DNA from: Sisyra terminalis
Lineage: Eukaryota; Arthropoda; Insecta; Neuroptera; Sisyridae
DNA length: 64,000 bases
NCBI GenBank assembly: GCA_958496175.1
Contig: OY292275.1
Span: 27,567,001 to 27,631,000, forward strand
Direction of reading: 5' to 3'
In this document: piece after piece, positions 44,272 to 55,819 of the stretch
How positions within the stretch are numbered: the stretch's first letter is position 1
Layout: every line of letters begins with the position of its first letter
Notes under the pieces: generated by a model
Seen by the model: the letters and a program-made list of their open reading frames with translations, nothing else
What the model was told of the DNA's origin: nothing
Database searches by the model: none
Made by a program: the position numbers and the translations under genes

Positions 44272-45174
44272 CTAGCTGATCCCCGCGACTTCGTCTGCGT
44301 AACGTAGGTGTAGATTATATATTTTTTAGATTGGCTATTTGTAGTAGTATATGAAAATTTTTATTTTTCTTATTTGTTTTACGAAAAACATAATCATAGT
44401 TAAAAATACTATTTTGTCGACTTTAAAAAAAACACATTTAATATACTGTTGTTTAGAATGAAATAGTTGTATGTAATCATCAATTAAACTTCAAAAAATA
44501 TTTATAAATATCTAAAAAGAGTGTGTCTATTGCGTATACCTACGGTAGGTATACCAACAGTGAACCATATAATCCATAAATCAATCAGCATCTATTAATA
44601 AATAAAAAATATCGCAAAGTTCAATAAAGTCGGCCTAAATTATGACTAAAAAAAGTCAAAAGTTATCAAAATACTCGCGTCAAAATAACAGAAGTTAAGA
44701 GTCTAGATTTTTGAATATTAGTAGAAATTCCATCTCACTGTTTCGATTCCCGAATGAACCTTTTTCCAAAAAACTATTATACTATTGCAATGTACAACAT
44801 AACCGCGAAATTGAAATTCGTACAATTGAACGAAACCCAGTTCTTCCATAATCAAGTATATCAATTATATATCAATTAACTTATTAAAATATCTAAATTT
44901 CAACTATATTATTTAACCATATTGGATAGTCTACAGTTCACTATACATAATTTGACGTATGCCTTTTGCTCTGGAAGAGGATTTTCAATTTCTTTTATCA
45001 TTATGACTTACCGTAAAAATGTTGATAAGTATTTTCTTTTAGTTCGCTGAATTTCAAGGAATACTCGCTCACTAATGTAATTATTTCAGATTTTCAGGTT
45101 TACAATATGTGAAAGCCAAAAAACTTAAAGCTCACTTATAAACTTAACTTAACCTTTTTCAGATTTATTAATCA

Positions 45175-46020
45175 ATTTAAATTTTTAAGACGACCTAAGT
45201 TTTCGTTTCTAATAATAAACCAAGTTTGTTTTATATTAAACAGTAATAACGTTTCTCCTTTAACGGACTTTGCTTATGAAATTTAAAATTTCGATAGTTT
45301 AATAGACGTTATGCCATACAAACTTAGCCACCCTTTTTTCACTCTTTTAGTGGGGGAAATTATCGAAAACCATTCCTTATTATATAGCGGCATTCTATAA
45401 GGAACACTTTCCAAATTTCATCGACACAAATATGAATTAATATTTGAAAATACAATGTAAAATGAAAAAAATTATGATCTTTTCTATATTTTAATTATGG
45501 TTAAAAAGCAATTCGATTTCGCACATTTGGACGTTGTACATACAAAATTGTGGAAGGTGGAAAGCGTGTAAGTAAAATCGTATATTTTATTTATATTCAA
45601 TAACTAATTGGTTTTAAAATTGTTCTAAAAATCGTAGAAAAGTTAGTATGGAAGATTCATATATATTTATTGATGATAATGAAATAAATGACAAAAAATG
45701 GCTCCCTTAATGCTTTTCAGCCGAATATATAATTGCTCCAGATCACCACAATCATTGGTTCAAAAAATTAGGTTTTGAAAAATGTTATTGTTGAAAAACA
45801 AACAAAAATTAAAAATCGTCTCTTTGTTATTTGGTTATTAATAACACTTATTAAATTCAAAATTTCGATTGTTGATTAACTTAACATTTTCTCATATAAA
45901 CTTAGTCACCCCCATTCAATCTGTTGGGTAGGAATTGTCAAAAAAAATCTTTTCACATGCCTACTTCTTATAAGGAATACACCGAATATTAAAATTTCAT
46001 CTGGCAGAGGAAATATATAA
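45175..46020 (+). repeat. Two diverged copies of an internal Helitron repeat
   Basis: The block ACTTAGCCACCC...GGGGGAAATTATCGAAAACCATTCCTTAT...CTATAAGGAA at 45320-45410 recurs at 45900-45990 as ACTTAGTCACCCCC...GTCAAAAAAAATCTTTTCACAT...TATAAGGAA. The first, longer copy matches 1660-2230 in reverse complement. No coding capacity was seen. Confidence 0.5.
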
Positions 46021-47144
46021 TTACACGATTTTATGTATGCACGGTTTTAAAAACGTATTTACTTTAAGCTTTATTAATATATTTTTTTTTTACTACTACT
46101 GTTACTTTTTTCGTTAATTTTTGAGCAACCCTTAGGGTTTATTATCAACAATTTTGTAAAAAAAAAATTAAAAGAAGTTTACTGTACGTTTCGAAACCAA
46201 GTCTCTTTTATTGTGAGCATAAGAATGTAAGATACGTAAGCGAATGCGCTATAAATTTATAATTACATTAAATGTTTATTATGTATAAAAACATTTATAT
46301 TTCAAAAAAGCACGTTTTTGTCTTTTAAATTAAATTGCTGTGATTTTTATTGGTTCAACTAAATGATTAATACAGATCATTCTCTAACTTTAAAATATAC
46401 CTTTCCAATGATATATAACTCGCCTGTCTAAAGTAAAATATTTTTTTTCATCCCTCAGTTTTTACGTAAGGGATACAGTCCCTTATTATTTTTAAGGAAT
46501 TATAAGTAATCTAACGTGTGTGTGTAATTGTGTTGTATCTTAATATCAAGTTTCATTAAATTCGGATGTTCCGTTCTTTACTATAGTGCCGTCTAACCGA
46601 GCAATGACCATGCGACATTTTGCAAATAACTTACATTTTTAAACTTGTGATATCTTTCGAATGGAATGTTCAAATTGAATAACTCAAAAAGTTATATAAT
46701 GGTATTGAAGCAAATTTAAATATGAAGTCATTTATTTTCATAAGGATTAATCCCAAAGTATAAATAAAAGAGCTTTTTTAACGGTGGCATTTGTATATAT
46801 TTTTTTAAATGAAAAAATACTTATTGTGATATAACTACAATAGTTAGACATATGCTGTTGGTCTATTTTTTGTAGATAATGATATGTTCTGCAAAATCGT
46901 ACTACATTATTTTGTTGTATAACCAATAGTTTTCGCAGCGCACGCGATAAAAGAATGTTTTTTGGTAATTTTTTTAGACCTTGGGTTACATTATTGGAGT
47001 AGATCCCTAACTTATTTGAAAATTTAATATAGCCTATGTTCACAGGAAATAGTGTAGCTTCCCAACAGTGAAAGCATTTTTCAAATCGGTCAAGTAGTTT
47101 CGGAGCCTATTCAAAGCAAACAAACAATCAAATCTTTCCTCTTT

Positions 47145-47172
47145 ATAATAATAGATAGATAGATAGATAGAA
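47145..47172 (+). repeat. (ATAG)n microsatellite at Helitron 5' end
   Basis: Five to six ATAG/GATA units lie exactly at the 5' terminus of the Helitron, just inside the TC start. Such tetranucleotide runs at Helitron 5' ends probably arise from slippage of the terminal TCTATC sequence. Confidence 0.8.
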
Positions 47173-47175
47173 GAT

Positions 47176-48600
47176 AGATGAAGCTCGGGTAGCTTCGTGA
47201 GATGTTTGAGCTGAGATCTTTGAGCATAAGAGTTGTGAGAGAGCGATCAGTTTTGAACGTCCAAGTGCTGGTGCATTGGATTTGAAAGGTAGTCGTACGA
47301 TGTATCAACCGGCAGAGTCGCGAGAATGGGTTTTGACGAAGTGAGCTTCGCATTTTGCTTCTTCTGCGTTGAGAGTTTCCAAAGACGATTGAGGAACTTC
47401 TTCCATCTCCCAAAATTTGGAAAGTTGCGTGATATAATTGTGGGGGAGACATGAGATGACCCCAATTTTGCGGTTTGATTTTGAGGGCTGGGAGCTCTGA
47501 GGTGAGATTGGGCAAAACGTGAACGAGAATCGTCACTTACTCTCTTGAAAAGGTTGATTGAAGCGTAACTTCAACAACTTCTTTGGTTTCTCCTGATGAC
47601 ACACTCCCTACACCAATAACTGGAATGTAGGAGTGAGTGATCTCAGGCTGTGACTCACGGACGATGTCCTGAGCGATGAGAGTGAGTTTTGGCTCTGGGT
47701 CAAATAGTAAACGTACGGGGTGAGAGTTTTGTAAAAGTTGAGATGAGGTGAGAGGTGCTTGTGGTACTAAAGTAGATTCTTTAGCTTGAGAACTGGAGTT
47801 GTTTTGCGAGAGTTGGTGAGAGTGAACTGACTTTTATGACAGTTGAGGTGAGGTGAGATATGCTGGTGATACTACAGTAGATTTTTTAGCTTGAGAACTG
47901 GAGTTGTTTGCGGGGGTTGGTGAGAGTGAACTGATTTTTGTGATAGTTGAGGTGAGGTGAGAGATGCTGGTGATACTAAAGTAGATTCTTTAGCTTGAGA
48001 ACTACAGTTGTTAGTGGGGAGGGTTCCCCGCGTGGCCGTGGACCCTTGATTGATTGACATATTGGCAAGTCCACGTTCTACTGAAGGGAGCGTCGCTTCA
48101 ATGGCCGTGATTCGTGCATGAAGCGCGGCTTCAGTGACTGCGAACTCCTGGAATCCGCGTGCGTAGATCTTATCTTTGCCATATTCGCTATTTGGCGGGA
48201 TGGTAACCTTTGAGCAAAGCATTCTCTCGTGATCAGTATCGAATCTGTTCCACTGTGATTCCACGCTGGAGTTGAGTCTGAGCGGCGAGTAGGGATATAC
48301 CCTCCAAACCTGCCTTGGCACAAGCCGCAGCAGCCTGGAAGCACTCCAGTTGCGACTTTTGTAGCAACACCTTGTTCCCCATGTCCTTGATTATACTCTG
48401 AAAGATATCGAAAGAATATCAGTGGACAAAAAAAAGGTGATATTAGATAAAAGCTTGAGTTGTAAAAGGAACGAACTGACAATTTTGACCGGAACGTCAA
48501 TGTAGACGTTGATTTTAATGTCCCAGTCCGCTTCCTGGTGAGAATAATTTGTTTGAATTTACCACTGATCACTCGCGCACACTCGCGGGAGGTGTTTCGC
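47176..48600 (-). pseudogene. BEL/Pao gag and pre-RT region
   Basis: The gag-like frame begins near 48321 and contains SSVESQWNRFDTDHERMLCS (BEL gag start) and FAVTEAALHARITAIEA, followed by a repeated Ser/Pro/Gln-rich linker. Near 47.2-47.5 kb another frame reads LPNLTSELPALKI (protease-like region) and KFLNRLWKLST (the FWE-type helix), then NAEEAKCEAHFVKTHSRD-like and YIVRLPF-like pieces in further frames, then SRSYPSFIY to the Helitron junction. Most of gag, the zinc knuckles and the protease active site are missing. Multiple frame shifts. Confidence 0.65.
47765..48000 (-). repeat. ~106-bp tandem repeat in BEL/Pao gag linker
   Basis: The phrase TTTAGCTTGAGAACT(GG/AC)AGTTG recurs at about 47777, 47886 and 47990, with GTTGGTGAGAGTGAACTGA and TTGAGGTGAGGTGAGA between, giving two and a partial third unit. 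It encodes a Ser/Pro/Gln-rich linker. Confidence 0.7.
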
Positions 48601-48757
48601 CGAAAAGTCCCACATTACCCTTTCTCCAACGCAGCACCACATCACTGGTGCTCTGCAATGCGTCAGAGTCAGCGACGTGATACGCGATTCATCTTTAGTT
48701 TCATTTGAGTTTTAAATCTTAGCAAAGTATCCAGAATCCGGCTCGAAGGACCAAAAA

Positions 48758-49005
48758 TGTTGAGAAAAAGAGGTTTAAATCAATTGTAGGGAATAGGGAT
48801 GTTAAAGGTTAGTTGAGAACAATACTGGTATCTGATGCAACAAGATTATTTTAACAAAACATAAACGATATATTTGTTATGCACTATTTAACAAAATATA
48901 AACGCAGTATTTATTAAGCACTATTTAATTGAAATGAAAATGAAACTGGTGAGAAAAGGGTGAGAACATATGCTCGACAGTCTATGTGTTGTGAGACGCA
49001 TAACA
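48758..49005 (-). mobile_element. Probable 5' LTR of the BEL/Pao element
   Basis: The inner boundary is set by the primer-binding-like site: plus-strand TGTTGAG at 48758 directly follows it, with four A between. The outer boundary at 49005 is a guess from the TG...CA rule (minus strand begins TGTTATGCGTC). No second LTR is available to confirm it. Confidence 0.4.
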
Positions 49006-50408
49006 ATGCGATTCAGCTGATTTATTAACCTTAGCCATTGTCTTTTTCGGCAACAAACAATTTTTCTATCGAATCAAATTGAACTGAAGCACAACTTAAT
49101 TGATATCCGTTATCAAAAATAAATAATTCATATAAATAATAAATTCATTATCATTGATAATAACAATTAAAACATACCATAAACCGTATGCTTGATCTAA
49201 CAGAAACTTTTGACTTTCTGTAAACTAATTTTAAACGTTTGTCAAATTTAAATCGACTGTGGCCTCGTATTGCATTTTTTAGCTCATTCGCGGCTATTTT
49301 TTTCACCAATTTTATAAACAAATTTGCAATTTTATGCCGGAACACGAGAATGTTTTTTCTAAGTTCTCATTAAATATAACACTTAAGATTAACTGATTTA
49401 AACAAAAACAATTCAGAAACTGAAACACAAAACTTAAATATTGCAATTAATAAAAATTAACAACGTAAGAAACAAATTAACAGAAATTCGGATTGAATAA
49501 GTAACTAAAGATTGAGATTCATTAAAGTAAACATGTGGCGGAGGCCGCCATGTGCCAAAGTGAAAAATCATGGAGATAGTTGCGAAAAACATGAGGGGGG
49601 GGGGGGAATCCAGCGAGTGAGCTGTGCTGCCACTTCGACTTGGTTCGAATCATACCGCTGACGTCACACCGACTCATTCACAGGGCGGGAGATTTGAACA
49701 AACTTGTATAAACCTTTATTTTGGTACCCTAAAACTTGTCTCAAAACCTATATATCGTAAGGTGTTCGCGTCTTCAGATATCCTAAGATAAGTATTCGAT
49801 GAGGTTTTTACACAACGGTTTGTGATTTATACAACGTTAAGTATGTGAGTTTATAAAAAGAATATTATTTCCTTATGGTTATATGGTAAAGTTTTCGATT
49901 TGTTCCATGCGTTGTTTTATAATTTTTTAACAATTTGTAAAATAAATATTTTACGATTTGTAATATGAATAGCACAATTGTAAAAAACGATGTTTTTTGA
50001 TATTAAATTATTCTGTTATGAAACTTTTACAAAATAAAATTTTTATGCGAATAAATTAATGTTCACACTTTATTTCCGCCACCATTGTGTTTACTCGTAT
50101 ATAATATTTATGACTTGTAGGTTTACGCTTTTATTGTTAATATTTTTTATAAACTAAAAATGTGTGCTATGAATTAATTTTTTTTCAGCGGCAATTATTT
50201 GTCTTTTCTTCTATTGCATTCATATGAAGTTCATATAACAGAAATAGTAATGAATTGATTATTAATATTTTTTTTATCTATTTAAAGTCACTGTATAACA
50301 ACTTGGTCATTCATGACTACAATACCACCATAAATGTTACAGTTGGTTATGAATGTTCAACTCTTAAAAATAATAAATAGTAGATTCTAATATTAATCAT
50401 AAATTTAT
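49006..50408. other. Interval without a recognised gene
   Basis: Mostly AT-rich. A GC-richer patch at 49530-49690 contains a palindrome (GGCGGAGGCCGCC), a G10 run and a B-box-like GGTTCGAATCA without an A box. I cannot assign it. Confidence 0.4.
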
Positions 50409-50412
50409 AAGT

Positions 50413-50850
50413 TGTAACGCCACCGTTATAATTAAAAGCTTATTAATATGCAGTTGCCGATTTTTGGGCCGTTTGATAGGGTTTGAGTCTGCGGTGCGAC
50501 GGGAAAAGAGAAGTGGGGCCAAAAGGCAGGCGGCGGGAGGAAGAAAATAAGCATGGGTGAACTCACTTGGTTTTTGGAAAAGCAACGGTAGCTAAGGAAA
50601 AATTAATTAATTAACGGAAAGGGCTAACAATAGCAATCAGTGGGTTAGTAGTGAACTAGTGTAGTTTAATTGTTGGTGGCGGACGATACCAAAGGTAGGA
50701 AGAATAATTTCGTTGTTTATTTTGGATTATTATTTTATAAATTATACAGAATTGTTTTCTTTTATTTACATCAGAATAAATATTGTTTTCATTTTAAAAT
50801 AGTACAGTGTTTCATTTATTAAAGAAACCCGAGGACAAAGATACGTTTCA
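50413..50850 (+). mobile_element. Solo LTR, family L1, copy 2
   Basis: Same 438-bp length and ends as the LTR at 18991 (TGTAACGCCACC to ATACGTTTCA), flanked by its own 4-bp duplication AAGT (50409-50412, 50851-50854). Differences are scattered substitutions and small indels, so both are independent old insertions reduced to solo LTRs. Confidence 0.9.
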
Positions 50851-50959
50851 AAGTATGTTTGTAGTGTGTAATATTAGGCATAATAATTAGTTGTTTTAGT
50901 ATAGTTTTTTAGTACAATACATTTTTTAAGTATAGTTAGTACTGTTTTATTTTTCTTGT

Positions 50960-51315
50960 GTTTTATATTTTAATTTTTATTAGAAATTCTAGTCTTTTTA
51001 ACCCTTCCTCTGTATTGAGGCACTCCTTCATTGTCGTTGGAATGCCAATTACGCTCCTCTGACGATCGTATGCCTCACACTCTATCAGGAAATGGTTGAT
51101 GGTCAGATCTTGATCGCTGGTTCTTACTACATTTTAGTCCTTACGACTCATTGAAGTAGTGAATATGTATAATGTTAGTCTGTTCCTTTCTGGTCGCAAC
51201 CATTGGACATTTCTTTTGGATGCCTGAGTCCCCCACTAAAGCTAATTTTTGGGGTGTATTCTTCCATATACTGTCACAGGTTTTTTGGACTTTAATTTCG
51301 ACTTGTTTTTAGTAG
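50960..51315 (-). pseudogene. LINE RNase H / C-terminal remnant
   Basis: The minus strand reads VQKTCDSIWKNTP and DLTINHFLIECEAYDRQRSV, then IGIPTTMKECLNTEEGLKRL. This is the segment after RNase H in R1/I/LOA-type LINEs, including the HxxxxC end of the CCHC motif (INHFLIEC) and the C-terminal helix. It complements the RNase H piece at 18.3 kb and may come from the same family. Frame breaks are frequent in the first half. Confidence 0.55.
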
Positions 51316-51374
51316 TTCTTGGGTGTTTATCCTTTTTACCGCTTCGTCTTCTTGTTCATCACTATCTATCCCTC

Positions 51375-52760
51375 TATGTACAATGAAGCATTGATTGCTT
51401 TCAAGGATGTTTGCGTTGTCATTGCCAATTTAACATTTAGTCATTTTGGCATGAGTTTGCCAATTCGATGTGTATCTGATTTAATGGACCTCGAAATCAA
51501 TCGTGAACTACAGGACGATACTGCAGAAATGGCAGCAATTGTTAATCGCAGTGTTCCACTATTGACTAATGAACAAAAAATAATTTACGACCGCATTATG
51601 CTGGAAGTTTCGGCGCTACAAGGTGGATTCTTTTTTTTTTGTTTTGATGCATTAAGTGGAACTGGCAAAACGTTTTTAATTTCACTCATTCTCGCCAAAA
51701 TACGATCAAATAATGGCATCGCATTGATCGTTGCATCACCTGGAATTGCAGCTACTTTATTAGATGGAGGCGGAACACCTCATTCAGTATTTAAGCTGCC
51801 ACTGAATATTCTAAGCAACACAGATGCAGTGTGCAACGTAAAAAAACAATCGTTTATAGTCACAGTACTGAAAGAATGCAAAATTGTCATCTATGGCAAA
51901 GAAAGAACGCACTATGGCCCATAAATATTCTCTTGAGACGTTGAATAGAACACTCAAAGATTTAAGAAACAATGACAAACTAATTAGCGGCACTGTGTTA
52001 TTCTTTTCAGGTGATTTCAGACAAACACTTCCCGTTATTCCACGTTCAACGTACGCAGATGAGATCAACGCTTGCTTTAAATCATCGCCATTGTGGTATA
52101 ATGTTGAACAGTTCAGCTAAAGATAGACAGGACCGTCCAAATGCTACAAGATCTATCCGCTTACACATTCTCGAATCAATTGCTTGATATCGGCAATGGA
52201 AACTTTGCCGACTAATTTCTGCACAATTGGATCTCAAAATGATCTCATTGAGCGCATATATTTTGATATAGACACACAATACATACATCATGTGTGGCTG
52301 GCAGAAAGAACCATTTTGGCAGCAAAAAATGTGGACATCGATGATTTAAACTTCAAGATACAGCAGTCGTTGGCAAACGAATTGGTATCATACTAATCGG
52401 TCGATACAGTTTGTGATGCCAACGAAGCTGTTCTACGATTGAAAATTAGATCTCCGGTTATTTTACTTCGAAATTTGAACCCCCTACGACTGTGCAATGG
52501 CACGCGATTGGTCATTAAAAAATTGATGAAAAACATTATCCAAGCCACCATTTTGAATGACAAATTCCGGACGAAAATGTTTTGCTGCCGCGAATCCCAA
52601 TAATTCTTACAGACGTGTCAATTGAATTCAAACGCGTTCAATTTCCTATTTGATTGGAATTCGCTATGACAATCAATAAGTCTTAGGGCCAAACAATGTA
52701 TATTTTTGGCTTAGATTTGGGCGCACATGTTTTTCACACGGACAATTTTTAAACGTGTAC
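51375..52760 (+). pseudogene. Helitron helicase remnant
   Basis: Reads in order: SHFGMSLPIRCVSDLMDLEI, LLTNEQKIIYDRIMLEVSAL, FDALSGTGKTFLISLILAKI (Walker A), ASPGIAATLLDGGGTPHSVF, KECKIVIYGKE where WDE is expected, then in a second frame SGTVLFFSGDFRQTLPVIPR and STYADEINACFKSSPLW, and VWLAERTILAAKN. Stops and shifts follow; RLCNGTRLVIKK and FEFKRVQF-like remnants reach 52760. It resembles the RepHel at 33.2 kb in motif order but is another lineage. Rep is absent. Confidence 0.8.
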
Positions 52761-52947
52761 AATTATTATTATTATTACTATTATTATAGGTACTGAGATA
52801 TTTTTCAACTCATCGCTATTTATTATAACTAAAGTAAATAACAGATAACTTGTTAAGTATACTTAAAATACAACAATTCAAAGATGACGGTACATCCCAG
52901 AAATTGTCCTTTTCGATCACCATGAATGTGACTGCCTAGGAAAATCG

Positions 52948-53022
52948 GCTCATGTTTCTTTTAGGGCAGTCAATATCAGTGCAACATTGTTAAATATTGA
53001 TGTTACTAAAAGGAACATGAGC
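52948..53022 (+). repeat. 75-nt imperfect hairpin
   Basis: A 17-bp outer stem (GCTCATGTTTCTTTTAG with CTAAAAGGAACATGAGC, one G-T mismatch), a 5x5 internal loop, a 7-bp inner stem (TCAATAT/ATATTGA) and a 17-nt loop. The size would suit a small-RNA precursor or a tiny inverted-repeat element. It sits just outside repeat R copy 2. Confidence 0.55.
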
Positions 53023-53039
53023 GACCAATTTAATTTATT

Positions 53040-53338
53040 ATTTGTAAACTAGTTACTTTCTGAGAATTTTTTGCAGCTCAACACTGACAAAGCTGAGAAA
53101 TGGCAAAAATTGACAATTGAATGAAAACGAAATGACAGTTGCAACCAATGACATCAATCAATTTGTTGAAAATTGAGAGAATAAGTATTATATCTGTATT
53201 ATACTTACATGCATGTGTTTATATTCTATCTTTGCCGCCATACATACATTTACCTATTATATTGGTATTAAAAGTAAAACTTGTGTTTAAAATTGTATAT
53301 CATATTTTAGTTATCACAAACTCTTAATAACTGATGTG
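53040..53338 (-). repeat. Dispersed repeat R, copy 2
   Basis: Reverse complement aligns with 6105-6405, from CATCAGTTATNAAGAGTTTG through GCGGCAAAGA to TTTCTCAGCTTTGTCAGTGTTG. Non-coding. Confidence 0.5.
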
Positions 53339-53340
53339 CT

Positions 53341-54540
53341 ATTTGAAGCATTATCGGAGTATGCTATGGCAGTGGATTAAAAGCATTTTTTTAATTACGA
53401 CAAATAAATATAAATAAGTATAACTTTTCATGCGCGTACATACCGTACACATACCGTATTTTTCATTTAACACTACAGCACATGATTAAGATGGCCCACC
53501 TTTCTGCATTAGTACAATATAGTTGTTTCAATGTGCTACAATTCTCCGATCTTATTCTGGGAAATATTTTTAACTTTTTTATGCAATAGTTTGAAGTGAA
53601 CCATAGTCTTTTAGCCATCATACGATGTATAATATATTATGAGTTATTTGCTAAATTCTCTTTTGGTATCCATATATGGTATATATTATGAAAGTTCAAA
53701 CATAAATCTTTTATTACCATATTATTATAGAAAAAATATTTTAAATAAATTTGATGAAGAGTCCCAGATTATGCAATTTCCATTGGATAAAAAAAGATAT
53801 ATTTTATCAATGGTAGTTAACCAGAACCTATGAATTTAAAAATAATCGATGAACCAACCGCCGATAGTATGAATATTACCACCATAGTCACCTAATTCCA
53901 CCATATACTATTGAAGAACATAAGAAAAAATAAAAGTTGCATTTTCTAATAACAAACATAATGATGAGGATATTTTTTTAATTTTAGTACTATCGACCTG
54001 TGGATTTTAACAATGACATTTTTTATAAAAACTATAGTTTTGAATATTCGATACTATCATCTATATATCATCTTGTTTTCTATCGTGAATTGATTTTTTT
54101 TAAATCCCGATTTTTATGCGTTTTTCAAAACAAATCAGACATCAATGATTACAAATCTTATATATTAAAAGCTTGTGTCACGGTGTTTGTAATCAAATTC
54201 CTCCAAAACGGCTGGACCGATTTTCATGAAATTTTTATTTTATTCGGATGGCATGAGAATCGGAAGTAAAGTATATTTCATACCTCTAGGAGATTAGGGT
54301 GTCCCTCGGCATCTTCTGCAATTTTTTACGCTACACTTGCCTATATATTATTTGTAATCATTGATGGGTGTGATTTGCTTTGAAAAACGTATAGTAACCG
54401 TTTGATTATGACATTTTTATTTATTGAATTTATGTGTGAAAATAATTATTTGATAAATTCATATTTTGGGTGAGTGTTATAAGTGTACGTCATGTTGACA
54501 TTTTGTTCTGCATTTTTATGTATTACAACGCAGTGCGTGC
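53341..54540. other. AT-rich interval; Helitron-like 5' phrase near 54200
   Basis: CTCCAAAACGGCTGGACCGATTTTCATGAAATTTTT (54198-54233) is a phrase common near 5' ends of arthropod Helitrons and related elements. No TC-start or gene was found around it. Confidence 0.35.
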
Positions 54541-54583
54541 AAATTTGAATACGATTTATTTAAATTTATAAAAAATATTTTAT

Positions 54584-54790
54584 TTAAAAGTTAATATTGG
54601 TGAACAGGCGCGTATAATTAACTATATGAAAAACATGAATTTTCAAAATCATCCCCACAAACAGTCTATGACTGCCTTTGCGATTTATTTGTTGACATTC
54701 AAATGCCAGCCACACTAAAAATTGTAATCGTTTCAAGTTACACGGCATGTCGTCCGAAAGCATAGGGATGTGTGGAATCAAAACGTTTCC
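54584..54790 (-). pseudogene. Helitron helicase C-terminal remnant
   Basis: The minus frame reads MIPHIPMLSDDMPCNLKRLQ then FLVWLAFECQQINRKG, corresponding to the IPRIP...P..FKR.QFP...AF.MTINK(S/A)QG helicase end of RepHel proteins (motif VI region). The MTINKSQGQ core is damaged. The last piece ends at about 54590. Confidence 0.6.
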
Positions 54791-54904
54791 ACTTTTGTAT
54801 TTTATTTAAAAATTGTAGCATCGATAAAGTTTTTCACTTATCATTTCTCCGCAAGCTGGGTGTTATAATAAAGACGTGATTCGTCTATATGTTTCACTAC
54901 ATAT

Positions 54905-55088
54905 TGTAGCTGCTCGGCCCCAAAAAAAATAAAAATTAAATTACTTATGGAATAGTAGGTTGCTTGCGAAGCGTCGTTGCTTCGCAACATATTTTTGTTA
55001 TTGATAGATATAAAATATTTTGTTAATTATTAAAATGTATTATTGAAGAGCGGACGAAATAAAAACGTTTCACTGAAAACCCTCTTCA
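54905..55088 (-). mobile_element. Solo LTR, family L2
   Basis: TGTAGCTGCTCGG...CCCTCTTCA is homologous to 31488-31681 end to end, and a perfect 4-bp duplication ATAT flanks it (54901-54904, 55089-55092). No internal sequence remains. Strand is by analogy with the L2 copy attached to integrase at 31.6 kb. Confidence 0.85.
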
Positions 55089-55239
55089 ATATTAATGATT
55101 ACTGATCCAACTTTTAATTACAGATTACGAGATGCTAACTCGGAGAAGAACCCCAGCGAATTTAAAAATATTTATAATTGACAATATCATATTGATTAGT
55201 AACGGGATCAACTGCAGTAACAAAAGTAAATTTTGCAGT

Positions 55240-55530
55240 AACTGGAGAAAATAATTCAAAGGTGCTAGATCTGGAGATTATGGTGGGAATGTACGTATCT
55301 TCTTTAAGTAGTATAAGTGACTGACAAACTTGTATTGAGGGCTTCCATTATCTTGGTGGAACACTACATCTTTTTTGTTTAATTCTGTGCTTTTCTGTTG
55401 AAATGCATCATTCAATCTGTCCAGTTGATGACAGTCGACTTCCGAATTAACAGTTGTATTATCCGATAAAAACTCAAAACATTGATTTCTTTGAAATCTC
55501 ACCAAACAAACACATGCTACCAATGAAATG
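55240..55530 (-). pseudogene. mariner transposase fragment
   Basis: The frame reads CFEFLSDNTTVNSEVDCHQL, DRLNDAFQQKSTEL, KKDVVFHQDNGSPQYKFVSH, followed past a stop by SPDLAPLNYF. This is the mariner catalytic region: FHQDNARPH with the second catalytic Asp and the YSPDLAPxDYHLF motif with the third (Asp changed to Asn here). The first Asp (WWDxKGI...) and the DNA-binding half are missing. A 1.3-kb mariner normally encodes about 345 residues; some 90 survive. Dead cut-and-paste transposon. Confidence 0.8.
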
Positions 55531-55819
55531 AAGACAAAAATTTCTTCAAGTAGGAAATTGAAATGAAATCATAAGGCATGATTTGTGTTCAATATTATAT
55601 TCAAAGCAAAAATCCACCAGCTCTATGGTGGTAAATTTTTAGTAATTTAATGAATTTATTATTTTGTTAATATGCTTTGTTAATTGTTCGTTCCCCTGGT
55701 TGCCAGGGTTGTGTCGACGACTACTAGAAATATTATTTGTTTTCCAGTTGCTCGTCGCCACAATATTCCCCCTCTTCCTTTTTTTATACAAAGAGAAATA
55801 CATAGTTTTACAGAATATT

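Larger units (their letters stand above)
44272..47174 (-). mobile_element. 2.9-kb non-autonomous Helitron inserted in BEL/Pao
   Basis: On the minus strand it begins TCTTCTATCTATC... (with ATTATTATAAAGAGGAAAG just inside) after a host A, and ends ACGCAGACGAAGTCGCGGGG ATCAGCTAG followed by T. The 5' subterminal part CTCCGAAACTACTTGACCGA is typical of arthropod Helitrons. Joining the two BEL flanks at A|T restores the RT reading frame. No Rep or helicase sequence was found inside, so it was mobilised in trans. It shares its last ~220 bp with the fragment ending at 4002. Confidence 0.85.
43530..49005 (-). mobile_element. BEL/Pao retrotransposon, interrupted by a Helitron
   Basis: From right to left on the minus strand: a probable 5' LTR (48758-49005, TGTTATGCG...CAACA), a primer-binding-like site TGGTCCTTCGAGCCGGAT (48735-48752) that is typical of BEL elements, gag, the region before RT, a 2.9-kb Helitron insertion, and the RT palm ending at 43530. 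Protease and parts of gag-pol are deleted; RNase H, integrase and the 3' LTR are missing. It overlies a Jockey fragment at its end. Confidence 0.8.

Noticed and set aside
46170..46200. CGTTTCGAAAC phrase as a third hammerhead core
   Set aside because: There is no CUGANGA partner at the right distance.
47765..48000. Repeats at regular spacing, possible CRISPR-like array
   Set aside because: Units of about 106 bp are contiguous and coding within a BEL gag; no spacers.
49610..49660. B-box-like GGTTCGAATCA, possible tRNA or SINE
   Set aside because: No A box at a suitable distance and no cloverleaf pairing.
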